A stretch of DNA of 57,457 nt from Roseobacter sp. GTDB taxonomy: Bacteria; Pseudomonadota; Alphaproteobacteria; Rhodobacterales; Rhodobacteraceae. How positions within the stretch are numbered: position 1 is the first letter of the stretch; each line of letters begins with the position of its first letter. The notes under the pieces were generated by a model. The model worked only from the letters and a program-made list of their open reading frames with translations, was not told the DNA's origin and searched no databases. Of the stretch, positions 16,402-26,388 are shown in pieces. Position numbers and translations under genes: made by a program. Where the stretch lies: assembly GCA_002731875.1 (NCBI GenBank), contig PCCY01000004.1, positions 271,963 through 329,419 of the forward strand, in the 5' to 3' direction.

Positions 16402-16986
16402 TCATGCGACCTTGGAGTGTTGCTCGATGTCATTCAATGTCGTCCGATAGCCGCCCTTTGCGATATATGCCTGTTCGACCGCTGTCGGCATTCTTTCGAG
16501 CGCTTCGTTGCGGTATGGAAAGCGGCCAAAGTCACGGATCACCTGTCGGTGCGCACGTGCATGCAGCAAATTGCTGGCGCTTTCCGGCAGGCGTTCACAC
16601 ATAAGACGGACGCAACGGTCCTGATCAATCAGGTTTTCGGAATGCATGAGCGGTAAATAAAAGAATTGCCGCGCCGGTGGATCAATCTTGATGTCCCAAC
16701 GCTTTTGAATGGATGATTTCGCCGCCGCCAATGCAGCACGATCCGTTGAAAACGCCCGTCCCTCTCCGCGAAACATATTCCGCGGGAACTGATCGGTGAG
16801 GATGATATACGCCAACGCGCCGGACGGGTACGTCAACCACAACGAAAACTTGCCTTCGCGTGCCGCTTCCCAAGTTGACAGGAATTGATCCCGAATAGAC
16901 TGGTCCAACGCTTCATCAACGGCGTACCAGTCGCTTGGGCCGGTCTCGTCCAGCCAGAAATTTAGTATGTCCTCCGGATTTTTCAT
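16402..16986 (-). CDS. DUF924 family protein
   Basis: A 194-residue member of the DUF924 family, helical TPR-like proteins of unknown function. Family traits are the N-terminal DILNFWLDE, the central LILTDQFPRN-like segment (residues about 60-72, IILTDQFPRNMFRG), the motif RQFFYLPLMHSE, and DFGRFPYRNEALER near the C terminus. The ATG at 16986 has AAGGAG seven bases upstream. It is a single gene between the MFS carrier and lpdA, both on the same strand, and has no evident functional link to either. Confidence 0.9.
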   Translation of the reverse strand: MKNPEDILNFWLDETGPSDWYAVDEALDQSIRDQFLSTWEAAREGKFSLWLTYPSGALAYIILTDQFPRNMFRGEGRAFSTDRAALAAAKSSIQKRWDIKIDPPARQFFYLPLMHSENLIDQDRCVRLMCERLPESASNLLHARAHRQVIRDFGRFPYRNEALERMPTAVEQAYIAKGGYRTTLNDIEQHSKVA

Positions 16987-17088
16987 CGTAGGCTCCTTAC
17001 TTAAACTTTTTCTTACTTATTACTAACGCCACAAACCGGGTCTTGGACAAACAAAAATTGTAACGAAACGGTCATAAACCCCACATTA

Positions 17089-18345
17089 TCAAGCATTTTC
17101 GCTGCTTTGGTCGCTTTCGATGGCATATTCTTGCGCAAGTTCCACCGCGACGGCGGTCGCAGCAGCGTAAATCGGGACAAATTCTCCGGTCTCGGTCGCG
17201 GGGACCGCAGGGCGCACCGTCGCACGATACGAGGCATAAACCGCCAGCACCACAAACAGCACGGCCGTGAACAGATAGAACCCTCCGGGGCCAAGGGTGG
17301 TGCCCATCATCCAGCCGGTGATTATCGGGCCCATGATAGCACCCAGGCCGTTGATAAAGATCATACCACCGGACGCCGCGGCCATGTCCTCATGTTCCAG
17401 AAAGTCGTTGGTGTGCGCGATAAGCAGGGAATACAACGGGTTGGACATGCCGCCGACGACGAACGACGCGACAAGCAGGACCGGGAAGATATGCCCGAAT
17501 ATCATCCCCCCAAATGATCCGGCCGCCCCGATGATCGACGTAATGACAATCAGCAGACGGCGATCCATCCGGTCCGAAATCCACCCGATTGGATATTGCA
17601 GAACCACAGAGCCGACAAAAAACGTCGCGACGAAGATCGAGATCTGGGCGACGGTTAACCCCGCTTCGGCACCGTATACGGACGCCATTCCGAACTGTGC
17701 CGAGAAAACGCCGCCCAGCAAGAACATGCCGACGCAACCCAGGGGTGAAAAGCTTGCAAGCTCGCGCAGGCTCATCGGTTTGGTTGTGTCAAACGCCGGG
17801 GTCGGGCTGATGGACAGCAGGATCGGTGTCACCGCCAGGCTGACCAATACCGACGGAATGACGAAAAGCACAAAGCCCGAAGGGTCTGCCGTCAGCAACA
17901 GCGCCTGTGCTATCACGATGCCAAAAGTCTGCACGATCATGTATACCGACAGGGTTTGCCCGCGGTTCTCGTTGGTGGCAGCGTTGTTCAGCCAGCTTTC
18001 CGCGGTTACATACACCGCCGAAAAGCAAAAGCCGATCAACACGCGGCCAAGTGTCCAGACCGCCACGTTGGGAAACGTCGGGTAAAGGATCATCACAGCC
18101 GAGATCATCGACGCAAGCGCAGCAAAAACCCGCACGTGGCCCACCCGACGGATCATGCCGGGCGCAATACGCGACCCTCCGAGAAACCCGACGAAATACG
18201 CGGACATCACGATTGACATGTTAAAAGTCGAGAAATCTTCGATACTGCCGCGGATACCCAGCAGCGTGCCTTGCATGCCGTTACCCACCATCAGCAACCC
18301 CATGCCGAGCAAGAGCGCCCATGAGCTGATAAACACCTTGAACAT
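17089..18345 (-). CDS. MFS transporter (YcaD-like)
   Basis: A 418-residue major facilitator protein with about twelve hydrophobic segments; segments 1-6 lie in roughly residues 5-190 and 7-12 in 205-385. The loop between helices 2 and 3 (GGSRIAPGMIRRVGHVRVFA) fits the family pattern, and the protein resembles the YcaD group whose substrates are not known. The C-terminal tail is acidic and soluble. The ATG at 18345 has AAGGA about ten bases upstream. The gene lies between queA and DUF924 with no shared pathway, so no substrate is proposed. Confidence 0.88.
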   Translation of the reverse strand: MFKVFISSWALLLGMGLLMVGNGMQGTLLGIRGSIEDFSTFNMSIVMSAYFVGFLGGSRIAPGMIRRVGHVRVFAALASMISAVMILYPTFPNVAVWTLGRVLIGFCFSAVYVTAESWLNNAATNENRGQTLSVYMIVQTFGIVIAQALLLTADPSGFVLFVIPSVLVSLAVTPILLSISPTPAFDTTKPMSLRELASFSPLGCVGMFLLGGVFSAQFGMASVYGAEAGLTVAQISIFVATFFVGSVVLQYPIGWISDRMDRRLLIVITSIIGAAGSFGGMIFGHIFPVLLVASFVVGGMSNPLYSLLIAHTNDFLEHEDMAAASGGMIFINGLGAIMGPIITGWMMGTTLGPGGFYLFTAVLFVVLAVYASYRATVRPAVPATETGEFVPIYAAATAVAVELAQEYAIESDQSSENA

Positions 18346-18418
18346 AACTCGAATCCTTTAACGCCGTCTGGCCTCTACTGACGGTCTTCCAGGAGACTGT
18401 CACTCCCATGAACGACAA

Positions 18419-19483
18419 TCAGGCGGGTTTTTGCGCCTGTGGGATCAACAAGGAGGCGTCGCCATAGGAAAAGAAGCGATATTTTGACTGGATGGCATGC
18501 GCGTATAGCGTCTTGATGGCCTCTTGCCCCATCAACGCCGCGACCAACATCATCAGGGTGGATTTGGGCAGGTGAAAGTTTGTCATCAGCGCGTCGGTTA
18601 CCTTGAAGGAAAATCCAGGGGTGATGAAGATGTCGGTATTCCCTTCCCACGGCTCGATCGTGCCCCCCCGCGCAGCGGTTTCGATCAGGCGCAAGGCCGT
18701 CGTACCAACAGGGATGACACGCCCGCCTGCCTGTTTTGTCGCTGCGATTTCGGCGGCGGCCGTGGCGCTTACCTGTCCCCATTCGCTGTGCATCTTGTGG
18801 TCTGCAACATTGTCCACCTTTACAGGCAGAAAAGTACCTGCCCCCACATGCAAGGTCACATGCGTGAAGTTCACCCCTATATCGGCCAGCCGCGCCAACA
18901 ACGCGTCGTCGAAATGCAAGGATGCCGTCGGGGCGGCGACGGCCCCGCTGTTTCGCGCGAACACCGTCTGATAATCAACCAGATCGCGTTCGTCGGCCGG
19001 ACGTTTTGCAGCGATGTAGGGCGGCAGCGGCATGGCCCCGGCCGCGTTCAACGCCGCGTCAAACGCGTCGCCGACATGGTTGAACCGCAGGTGTCCTTGC
19101 CCGTCCTCGATACGCTCAAGCGTGGCGCTCAGATCATCGGTGAACACGACTTCTTCACCCAGCTTCAACTTTTTGAGCGGTTTGATGAGCGCCGCCCAAG
19201 TGCCATCGCCGCGTGGTTCCAGCAGCGTGGCCTCGATCCGGGCCTGCACGGGCCCCTGCGCACTTTGCCGAAAGCGCTGTCCGTTCAGTCGCGCCGGGAT
19301 CACACGGGTGTCGTTCAGCACCAGACGATCCCCGGGCCGCAACCAGTCGGTCAGGTCAGTGACGTGCCTGTCGTGCAGTACAGGACCGTCGGCAACCAGT
19401 AAACGGGCTGACGTACGCGGCACCGCAGGCCGTGTCGCGATCAGCGCTTCGGGTAGGTCGAAATCAAAATCACTTAGTTTCAT
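18419..19483 (-). CDS. queA: S-adenosylmethionine:tRNA ribosyltransferase-isomerase
   Basis: QueA adds the ribose of S-adenosylmethionine to preQ1 in tRNA to form epoxyqueuosine, the penultimate step of queuosine synthesis. The 354-residue product has the N-terminal [16 protein letters not shown], the [15 protein letters not shown] segment, [28 protein letters not shown] and [19 protein letters not shown], all family signatures. It begins nine bases after the stop of the large AsmA-like gene on the same strand, so the two may share a transcript. Confidence 0.97.
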   Translation of the reverse strand: MKLSDFDFDLPEALIATRPAVPRTSARLLVADGPVLHDRHVTDLTDWLRPGDRLVLNDTRVIPARLNGQRFRQSAQGPVQARIEATLLEPRGDGTWAALIKPLKKLKLGEEVVFTDDLSATLERIEDGQGHLRFNHVGDAFDAALNAAGAMPLPPYIAAKRPADERDLVDYQTVFARNSGAVAAPTASLHFDDALLARLADIGVNFTHVTLHVGAGTFLPVKVDNVADHKMHSEWGQVSATAAAEIAATKQAGGRVIPVGTTALRLIETAARGGTIEPWEGNTDIFITPGFSFKVTDALMTNFHLPKSTLMMLVAALMGQEAIKTLYAHAIQSKYRFFSYGDASLLIPQAQKPA

Positions 19484-19492
19484 AGCCGCCGC

Positions 19493-22400
19493 TTAGCGCC
19501 CCTCAAAGCGCGGAACAACCGTTTTTTGCTTTGCCGCGCCAGACGGTGGCAGCGTAGAGCGGGTATTGCCCTCGACCTCGGGCAGTTCTGGAGGCGGGGC
19601 GCGAAATATATCACGCAAAAACCCCGGAGCCAGCGCCGACAGCGGATTGACCGAAACCGAGGGCTGCTGGGTGGTCCCGCCGATGGCATAGTTGAAGCCA
19701 ACCAGGCCCTCGCCCTTGCGGGTCAGAAAACTTGCCATCCCGTTAAGCATATATACCGGGGAGATCACGCCCTGAAGCGCCATGCGTCCGGTATCGGTGC
19801 TGAAAACGCCATCCATCGAGATGCCCAATGACGCGCCGGTGGCGCTTGCTTGGGTAAGTGTCACGCGATTGGGCGTCATTCGGAAATCGGCCTCTACCGC
19901 GTCAAAATAAATTCCGTCGCCGTTCAATTCGTTGATCAACCCAACAACCGAAACTGCATTGACCAGCGCGGCGATGGTCGGCGCGTTCTTGATCCTCACA
20001 TCGGTCATTTCCGCACGCCCGTCAAAAGCCCCTCCGGTCCCTACAGGCAGCAAGGTCAATGAAAGGGTGCCCCCCATAACCTGCTGCACCATATTGGCCG
20101 ACCGCAGCATTCCTCCCGCGTCACTGGATTGTATCTGGATCGCACTGCGCCCGTTTTGCGGAACGACGCGCCCCGATACTGCCGTCCCTTCATTGAGTTC
20201 GGCGGTGAAACGGCCATCAAGTCCGCGGGCCAGGTCAAACGAACCTTTCATCGCGGTCAGCGCAATCTTGTCGGTGATTTGCAGGCGGTCGAGGTTCAGC
20301 AGCATCGGCGGCCCCGCAATGCCACTGGGTTTGGTTTTTCCAAACTGTGCGCGTCGCATGTCGATTGATCCGTTGCGCACCACGACCTGGACAGGCTTGC
20401 CCGCGCCTTTACCAATCAGGTCAACCGCGATGCCCATCCAGTTTTTAACGTTCAATCTGTCGAAATGGACCTTGTCCAGCGATCCGTCCGCCGCCAGGTC
20501 AACCCCGCCTTTCGCAGTTAACCCTGCGCCCGAAATCTCGAGCGTGTCGACCTGCGCAACCGATCCCAAGGTGCCCGAAGCGGCAAGCTTTCCGCCGGTG
20601 CCAGCGGGTTTTACCCATCCGATTTGAGGCACGGACAACCGCACACCCACCAGGTCTGACTTGATGGAAAAGAGCGGCGCTTTGCCCTTAGCCAGGTCCA
20701 GAGAGAACTGCGCCTGTCCCTGCCCCGATACCGTTCCTTCGGGAAGCGCCACCTTGAACGTATCCAGGGTATTCTGATTCAGTGTGACATCGGCACGCAC
20801 AGTACTGATTGCGCCCGGCCTGCCCAACGGTTGCGACCAGCTTCCGTCAAAGCCAACCCCATCGATCGTGCCTTGGCCCTTGATCGTGATATTATCGTTG
20901 GATGCCCTGACAGACAGTTTTTCCGCGCGCAGACTGCGCCCCTTGACCAGCACGTCGCTGTGTACATCCTGAATATCGCCGCTGAAGTCGAAAATGGTCA
21001 GCTTGGGGTCTGACCCTTTTTTCATCGGAAACGCCAGCCTACCGGTAAGATTGGCCGTCGCGTCGGCAATCGCCACTGGCAGGTTTGCTTTATCCATCAC
21101 GTTGAGAGGCGGAAGATTTAGCAACGACAACACCGATGTTACCTCGGTACTGCCGTTCAAGCGCACGATACCTGGCGGGCCGTCCTTGACCGTTACATCC
21201 GGCATGATGAACGAGGATGCGCTGATGTTGACAGTGCCGCCTTCGGGCGGCGTGAGCTGCGCTTCGTCCACACTGACGACAAAGCGGTTCTCCAGCAGGC
21301 TGGCATGGCCCCGGCCGTTGGTCAGGTTCGGCATGCTGCGCAAAAACCGCACCTCGGCATCCTGAAAATCGAAACCAAGGTAGACAACCGGCTTTTGTGC
21401 AGGATCCAGACGGAACGCCATTTCCACGTTGCTGAGACTGCCCTTATAAACGTTCTCGGCCACCCATTTACGCGTTTTGATTTTCGCGTTTTGTGGCCAT
21501 AGCTCAAGCAGACGTTCTGGTGATATGGCGTTCAGACCGGCGTCTACCGCCACCTTCCACCCGGCATAATCAGCCCTCAGATCACCCGAAATGTTCAGTG
21601 TGGTTCCGGCGTCTGTTATGTCCATTCGCCCCAATGACAGGTGGAACGGATTGAATGATATTCTGGCGTCCACATCTGCGCCTGCGATGGAAATCGGGTC
21701 GGCGTAAATACCCGCGGGGTTGGTGACAAGATCACGCAGACGAACCTGCGCGACGAGATCGCCAAGCTTGCCGGCGTCGTCGATCCCAAGACTGGCATCG
21801 CCCTGAATACGCCCCGTGACCCATTGGCTCTGTACCGACAGATCGTCGAACCGCAACAATTTTTCATCTGGAAGATATCTGAAATAGCTGCGGACCCCAT
21901 CAAATGGAATTGGTGTCGCGTGTGGACTTGGCTGCACGACCCCGGCCCCGATCTGGAGAGCAGCATTCAACGGTTCAAAGCTTCCGTCTTCGTCCAGACC
22001 ACTACGTACCGATCCCGAGATAGGGGCGCGCAGAACCTTGAGCCATGCAAAAGCCGGGCTTTGAACGGCGATATCCTCCGACGCCACCCCCGCAAACGAC
22101 ACACCGAACTGCGACGCCGTTTCACCTATCTGACTGGTATAATTGGCCGATAGTGTGGTCACATCGGCTCCGCCCGCCAGCACGGCAAGTTCGGCAGATA
22201 TCCGAAGGGACTTGCCGTCACGGTCAAGCAGCAGTCGGCCTCCGTCCACTGTCCACGCCCGACCCGCGCGCAAATCGCTGTAACGCAATGTCAGGGCGCG
22301 CAGCTCGATCGAGCGTAAGCGCCGTAATGCGGGGCTGTCGAAAGCAGCATCGAGCTGTCCGATGAGTTGTGGCATCGTCGCGGCGCGACGTTCGACCGGT

Positions 22401-22855
22401 GCCTGACCGGTGCTTGCGCTCAACGCCACCCGACCGTCGCGGTCGCGCCGCAGGTTGGCGACAACGCCTGACAGTAAAATATCGTGCGGCTGGACCGTTC
22501 CTTCAATCAACCCCCGTACCGAGAAGCTGGCTCGCACTTCTCGGAAGGCGACAAATTCGGCGCCGGAGGGGTTGGATACCACGACGTTTTGCAAGCGGAT
22601 ACGCGGGCGCCATCCTTCGTCCACGATCAACACCATTTCCCCAAATTCGAAACGCGTCATGGGAAGATCGCGCGCCAGGCGTTCTTCGATCCGCGTCTCG
22701 AGCCAATGAGGGATCACGATCGGGCTGCGGATCATGTATATTGCCGTACCGGCAATCGCCGCCACAATCACGACAATCGTCAACAAGGACCATTTTGTCG
22801 CCTGCCACAGTCGCTTGCTTCTACGGTACTTTGGTCTTGAGAGGTCGTCTGACAT
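19493..22855 (-). CDS. AsmA-like/DUF3971 (YhdP-type) envelope protein
   Basis: A 1120-residue protein with one N-terminal membrane anchor (about residues 18-40, SLLTIVVIVAAIAGTAIYMI) and a very long, beta-strand-rich remainder that should lie in the periplasm. It resembles YhdP/TamB/AsmA-type proteins, large bridge-like proteins linked to phospholipid transport between the membranes; this role comes from the family. The middle holds a DUF3971-like part and the end an AsmA-like C-terminal region (AEMTDVRIKNAPTIAALVNAVSVVGLI, about residue 960). The C terminus is proline-rich. It is divergent from bcp and upstream of queA. Confidence 0.85.
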   Translation of the reverse strand: MSDDLSRPKYRRSKRLWQATKWSLLTIVVIVAAIAGTAIYMIRSPIVIPHWLETRIEERLARDLPMTRFEFGEMVLIVDEGWRPRIRLQNVVVSNPSGAEFVAFREVRASFSVRGLIEGTVQPHDILLSGVVANLRRDRDGRVALSASTGQAPVERRAATMPQLIGQLDAAFDSPALRRLRSIELRALTLRYSDLRAGRAWTVDGGRLLLDRDGKSLRISAELAVLAGGADVTTLSANYTSQIGETASQFGVSFAGVASEDIAVQSPAFAWLKVLRAPISGSVRSGLDEDGSFEPLNAALQIGAGVVQPSPHATPIPFDGVRSYFRYLPDEKLLRFDDLSVQSQWVTGRIQGDASLGIDDAGKLGDLVAQVRLRDLVTNPAGIYADPISIAGADVDARISFNPFHLSLGRMDITDAGTTLNISGDLRADYAGWKVAVDAGLNAISPERLLELWPQNAKIKTRKWVAENVYKGSLSNVEMAFRLDPAQKPVVYLGFDFQDAEVRFLRSMPNLTNGRGHASLLENRFVVSVDEAQLTPPEGGTVNISASSFIMPDVTVKDGPPGIVRLNGSTEVTSVLSLLNLPPLNVMDKANLPVAIADATANLTGRLAFPMKKGSDPKLTIFDFSGDIQDVHSDVLVKGRSLRAEKLSVRASNDNITIKGQGTIDGVGFDGSWSQPLGRPGAISTVRADVTLNQNTLDTFKVALPEGTVSGQGQAQFSLDLAKGKAPLFSIKSDLVGVRLSVPQIGWVKPAGTGGKLAASGTLGSVAQVDTLEISGAGLTAKGGVDLAADGSLDKVHFDRLNVKNWMGIAVDLIGKGAGKPVQVVVRNGSIDMRRAQFGKTKPSGIAGPPMLLNLDRLQITDKIALTAMKGSFDLARGLDGRFTAELNEGTAVSGRVVPQNGRSAIQIQSSDAGGMLRSANMVQQVMGGTLSLTLLPVGTGGAFDGRAEMTDVRIKNAPTIAALVNAVSVVGLINELNGDGIYFDAVEADFRMTPNRVTLTQASATGASLGISMDGVFSTDTGRMALQGVISPVYMLNGMASFLTRKGEGLVGFNYAIGGTTQQPSVSVNPLSALAPGFLRDIFRAPPPELPEVEGNTRSTLPPSGAAKQKTVVPRFEGR

Positions 22856-22968
22856 CTTCTTCCGCTTCTGGGGCCGCTAGGGCTTTAAGTTCTGCCAAGC
22901 CAGTCTAGTATGACAGCGCGGCCAATGGCTTCCAACACTTAAGCGCAGACCACATAAGAAAGTGACCC

Positions 22969-23430
22969 ATGCCAGATATTTCCCAACCAGCGCCAGATTT
23001 TACAATGCCGGTTACGGGGGGCGGCGAAACATCGCTTTCCGACCTGCTGGGCAAAATCGTCGTCCTGTATTTTTATCCTCGCGATGACACACCCGGATGC
23101 ACCAAGGAGGCGATCGAGTTTTCGCAGGATCTGGCGTCGTTCAGGCAAGCTGGCGCAGAGGTGTTTGGCATTTCCCGTGACACCGTCGCCAAGCACGACC
23201 GCTTTGCCGCCAAACACGCGCTGACTGTGCCGTTGCTGGCAGATGTCGATGGTTCTGTCACAGAAGCCTATGGCGTGTGGGTCGAGAAAAATATGTATGG
23301 AAAGAAAGCGATGGGCATCGAACGGGCGACTTTCTTGATAGATGCGCAGGGCAACATCGCGCGCATCTGGCGTAAGGTGAAGGTGGCCGGGCATGTCCAG
23401 GAAGTTCTTGATGCGGTACGTGCGTTGTGA
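22969..23430 (+). CDS. bcp: Thiol peroxidase of the Bcp/PrxQ family (single-Cys)
   Basis: A 153-residue peroxiredoxin that reduces peroxides in the cytoplasm using a peroxidatic cysteine. The active site YPRDDTPGCTKEAIEF places it at Cys44. The resolving Cys found five residues later in E. coli Bcp is replaced (Ile49 in CTKEAIEF), and no other cysteine is present, so this is a one-Cys form that must be reduced by an outside thiol. The stop codon overlaps the GTG start of the DUF455 ferritin-like gene (GTGA), implying coupled expression. Confidence 0.95.
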   Translation: MPDISQPAPDFTMPVTGGGETSLSDLLGKIVVLYFYPRDDTPGCTKEAIEFSQDLASFRQAGAEVFGISRDTVAKHDRFAAKHALTVPLLADVDGSVTEAYGVWVEKNMYGKKAMGIERATFLIDAQGNIARIWRKVKVAGHVQEVLDAVRAL

Positions 23431-24236
23431 TTGCGCTTGCGGAAATGGCCGTAGCGGTGCTGCGCACTGCCGATGGCCGCGAAAAAACAGCCCTGTCGCG
23501 CAAGTATGCCGCGCAATGGCAGGCGGCGCGCCGCGACGGTGAAGCCCCTGCAATCGGCATAAGCGCCCCGCCGCTCAAACCCGCACGACCCGACCGTCCC
23601 GAGCTTCTTTCGCCGCGTGACGTGCCACACCGCAAGCCCGGTTCGCCCGAGGGGCGTATTGCCCTGCTGCATGCCGTCGCGCATATCGAGCTCAACGCAG
23701 TCGATCTGCACTGGGATATCATTGCGCGCTTTACGGATGTGAAAATGCCGATGGGGTTCTATGATGACTGGGTCAAGGCTGCGGACGAAGAATCAAAGCA
23801 TTTCAACCTGATGTGCGATTGTCTTGAAGCGTTGGGCAGCCATTACGGGGCCTTGCCGGCCCACGCGGGTATGTGGCGCGCGGCGGAAGAAACGGCGGAT
23901 GATTTCATGGGGCGGCTGGCGGTTGTGCCAATGGTGCTAGAGGCGCGCGGTTTGGACGTCACCCCCAACATGATCGAGGTTTTCAAACGCGCGAAAGCCC
24001 ATCAGGCCGTCGAGGCGCTTGAAACGATCTATGCCGAAGAGGTCGCGCACGTGGCCTATGGGTCAAAATGGTTTCACTTTCTGTGCGGGCGTCACGAGCT
24101 TGACCCGAAGGACGCTTTTCACGACCTTGTTCGCAGATATTTCCACGGGGTATTGAAGCCACCGTTCAACGAAGAGAAACGCGCCGAGGCTGGCATACCC
24201 CCGGATTTCTACTGGCCATTAACCGAAAAAGTGTGA
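23427..24236 (+). CDS. DUF455 family ferritin-like protein
   Basis: A 269-residue protein of the DUF455 family, which has a ferritin-like four-helix core. Metal-ligand-type residues are visible in HAVAHIELNAVDLHWD, AADEESKHFNLM, LEARGLDVTPNM and YAEEVAHVAYGSKWF. Family members are poorly known, with proposed links to RNA modification enzymes or oxidative stress. It starts at GTG 23427, overlapping the bcp stop; an ATG six codons later is an alternative. Coupling to a peroxiredoxin points to peroxide or iron handling, which is inference. Confidence 0.87.
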   Translation: MIALAEMAVAVLRTADGREKTALSRKYAAQWQAARRDGEAPAIGISAPPLKPARPDRPELLSPRDVPHRKPGSPEGRIALLHAVAHIELNAVDLHWDIIARFTDVKMPMGFYDDWVKAADEESKHFNLMCDCLEALGSHYGALPAHAGMWRAAEETADDFMGRLAVVPMVLEARGLDVTPNMIEVFKRAKAHQAVEALETIYAEEVAHVAYGSKWFHFLCGRHELDPKDAFHDLVRRYFHGVLKPPFNEEKRAEAGIPPDFYWPLTEKV

Positions 24237-24424
24237 ATTATCGTCATTAAGTCCTTGAATGGGCGGTTTTTTGCCAAATTATGATTTAATTTCAGTATAT
24301 CCGCCTGCGATCGGGTCTCAAGGGTTGCCCGATCAGACACCACTGGCTAAGCACATCAGAGGAAAAATAACGCTTTGGTTGGGGGATCAATGCGTTGTTG
24401 AAGTATGGGACAAGGATATCTGGC

Positions 24425-25753
24425 GTGCGGACAAGACTGGCAATTAAAATTCACTCTGCTCTCGAAGCATTGTTTCCTGAACGCCGCGTTTTTCTAAAGT
24501 CAGATACCGATACCCGATTCATCCGCCTTCGTCCCGTCACTCAGCTGGTTGCTTTCACCGGCTCTGCCCTACTGGTTGCTTGGGCAATCGTGGCGACCGC
24601 AATCATCTTGATGGACAGCATTGGATCGGGCAATTTCCGCGCCCAGGCCAAACGGGACCAAAGCACATATCAGGCCCGCCTTAGCGATTTGTCGGCACAG
24701 CGTAATGGGCGCGCCGAAGAAGCGGTTGCCGCGCAGGAACGGTTCAATGCCGCGCTCAAGCAGATCTCCGTGATGCAATCGGAGTTGCTGCAATCGGAAA
24801 CCCGCCGCAGAGAGCTGGAAACTGGTATCGAAGTAATCCAGAGCACGTTGCGCGACACCATGAAAGATCGCGAGGAAGCACGTACGCAGGTCGCGACTTT
24901 GGAAGAGGCCGCTGTAGGTGACGGCGTGGGAACTGCGCAAACTGCCGCGTCGTCAGCGCCTATTTCGCTTCTGGCCGAGGCGCTGGCACGCACCGCCGCC
25001 GAGCGGGATCAGGTCGTTGTTGATGCCCAGGACGCACTGATCCAGGCCGACGAACTGACGCAAAGGCTGGCGTTGATGAAAGATCAGAACGACGCCATAT
25101 TTCGCCAGTTGGAAGAAGCGATGACAGTATCTGTCGCGCCACTGGACAAAATGTTCCGTAGTGCCGGCATGCCCACGGAACGCATGCTGGAAACCGTTCG
25201 CCGCGGATACTCTGGTCAAGGCGGGCCGCTGATGCCGCTTAGCTTTTCAACCCGAGGTGAACCGCCGACCGCCGATACCTTGCGGGCCAATCGCCTGCTG
25301 AACCAGATGGACCGACTGAACCTTTACCGCATCGCTGCACAGAAGGCACCGTTCGCAACGCCTGTGAAATCGGCGTTTCGCTTCACCAGCCAGTTCGGCT
25401 TTCGACGCGATCCCAAAACCGGCGGCAGACGGATGCACAAAGGCGTTGATTTCGCCGCAAGCACGGGCACCCCGCTATATGCGACAGCCGATGGCGTAGT
25501 GACACATTCCGGCTGGGCGTCAGGTTATGGCCGTCTGGTTAAGATACAACATGACTTCGGTGTTGAGACCCGATATGCGCATATGTCAAAATTGCGTGTT
25601 AAAGTTGGCCAAAGGGTATCGCGCGGACAGCTTATTGGTGATATGGGGGCATCAGGACGGGTTACCGGTGTCCATCTGCACTATGAAGTCCGTGTTGGTG
25701 GCAAGGCTGTAAATCCCATGATCTTTATCAAGGCTGCAAACGATGTTTTCTAA
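24425..25753 (+). CDS. M23-family peptidoglycan endopeptidase with coiled coil
   Basis: A 442-residue envelope protein: a membrane span (about residues 43-63, LVAFTGSALLVAWAIVATAII), a long coiled coil rich in Ala/Glu/Gln (about 75-245), and a C-terminal LytM/M23 domain (about 320-435) with the zinc motif HKGVDFAA, HSGWASGYG and HLHYEVRV. Such proteins cleave peptide cross-links of peptidoglycan or activate other hydrolases. The GTG at 24425 is preferred to an earlier start because AAGGA lies eight bases before it. The end overlaps the bactofilin gene by 11 bases, a pairing typical of cell-shape modules. Confidence 0.9.
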   Translation: MRTRLAIKIHSALEALFPERRVFLKSDTDTRFIRLRPVTQLVAFTGSALLVAWAIVATAIILMDSIGSGNFRAQAKRDQSTYQARLSDLSAQRNGRAEEAVAAQERFNAALKQISVMQSELLQSETRRRELETGIEVIQSTLRDTMKDREEARTQVATLEEAAVGDGVGTAQTAASSAPISLLAEALARTAAERDQVVVDAQDALIQADELTQRLALMKDQNDAIFRQLEEAMTVSVAPLDKMFRSAGMPTERMLETVRRGYSGQGGPLMPLSFSTRGEPPTADTLRANRLLNQMDRLNLYRIAAQKAPFATPVKSAFRFTSQFGFRRDPKTGGRRMHKGVDFAASTGTPLYATADGVVTHSGWASGYGRLVKIQHDFGVETRYAHMSKLRVKVGQRVSRGQLIGDMGASGRVTGVHLHYEVRVGGKAVNPMIFIKAANDVF

Positions 25754-26246
25754 AAGCAAAATCAACGATCCCGCACCCAAGTCTGACACAGACACGTCCA
25801 GCACGGCTGCTTCTTCGATGTCTACCTCGCCTTCTGCACCCAAGCAGAGCGATTTCAAGGCAAGCACCCCCAAGGCAAAGCCCCCCGCGTCAATTTTGTC
25901 GTCAGACCTCCACATTACGGGAAATTTGAAAACCACCGGTGATATCCAGGTAGAAGGAACGGTTGAAGGCGATATTCGCGCCCACCTTCTGACCATCGGT
26001 GAAACGGCAACGATCAAGGGCGAAGTTGTGGCCGATGATGTTGTCATAAACGGTCGTATCGTCGGACGTGTGCGGGGCTTGAAAGTCCGCCTGACGTCAA
26101 CGGCCCGCGTCGAAGGCGACATCATCCACAAAACCATCGCCATTGAATCCGGGGCGCATTTCGAAGGTTCGGTCCAGCGTCAGGACGATCCTTTGACACC
26201 GGGGGCGAAATCAGCACCTGCACAAAAACCGAACCCGGCTTCCTGA
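25743..26246 (+). CDS. bacA: Bactofilin (polymer-forming cytoskeletal protein)
   Basis: A 167-residue bactofilin: an unordered Ser/Pro/Lys-rich N-terminal tail (about 1-52), a DUF583 beta-helix core (about 53-145, with repeating turns such as GDIQVEGTVEGDIRAHLLTIGE and GEVVADDVVINGRIVG) and a short C-terminal tail. Bactofilins polymerise without nucleotide on the inner membrane and place cell-wall enzymes. It overlaps the M23 peptidase gene, so the filament and a cognate hydrolase are made together. A strong intrinsic terminator follows 27 bases after the stop. Confidence 0.93.
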   Translation: MFSKSKINDPAPKSDTDTSSTAASSMSTSPSAPKQSDFKASTPKAKPPASILSSDLHITGNLKTTGDIQVEGTVEGDIRAHLLTIGETATIKGEVVADDVVINGRIVGRVRGLKVRLTSTARVEGDIIHKTIAIESGAHFEGSVQRQDDPLTPGAKSAPAQKPNPAS

Positions 26247-26273
26247 GGTTTCATCGACTGAACGTCGAATGAC

Positions 26274-26310
26274 AAAGGGCGTCAGCTATGCAGCGACGCC
26301 CTTTTTCTTT
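26274..26310 (+). terminator. Intrinsic terminator after the bactofilin gene
   Basis: AAAGGGCGTC (26274-26283) pairs perfectly with GACGCCCTTT (26295-26304), followed by TTCTTT. The ten-pair stem, 11-base loop and T-rich tail make a textbook rho-independent terminator. It also lies downstream of the convergent cyclophilin gene. Confidence 0.9.
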
Positions 26311-26388
26311 GTCTTGGATAGTTCGTTGTCTTGGTTGGGGTAAGCCGGGGGCAGACGCCATAAAGTTGCCTGCCCCGCCCAGACTTGA

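Noticed and set aside
24259..24447. A 62-codon plus-strand frame between DUF455 and the M23 gene
   Set aside because: It has no good ribosome-binding site, runs into the GTG start of the peptidase gene in another frame, and shows no membrane segment or motif.
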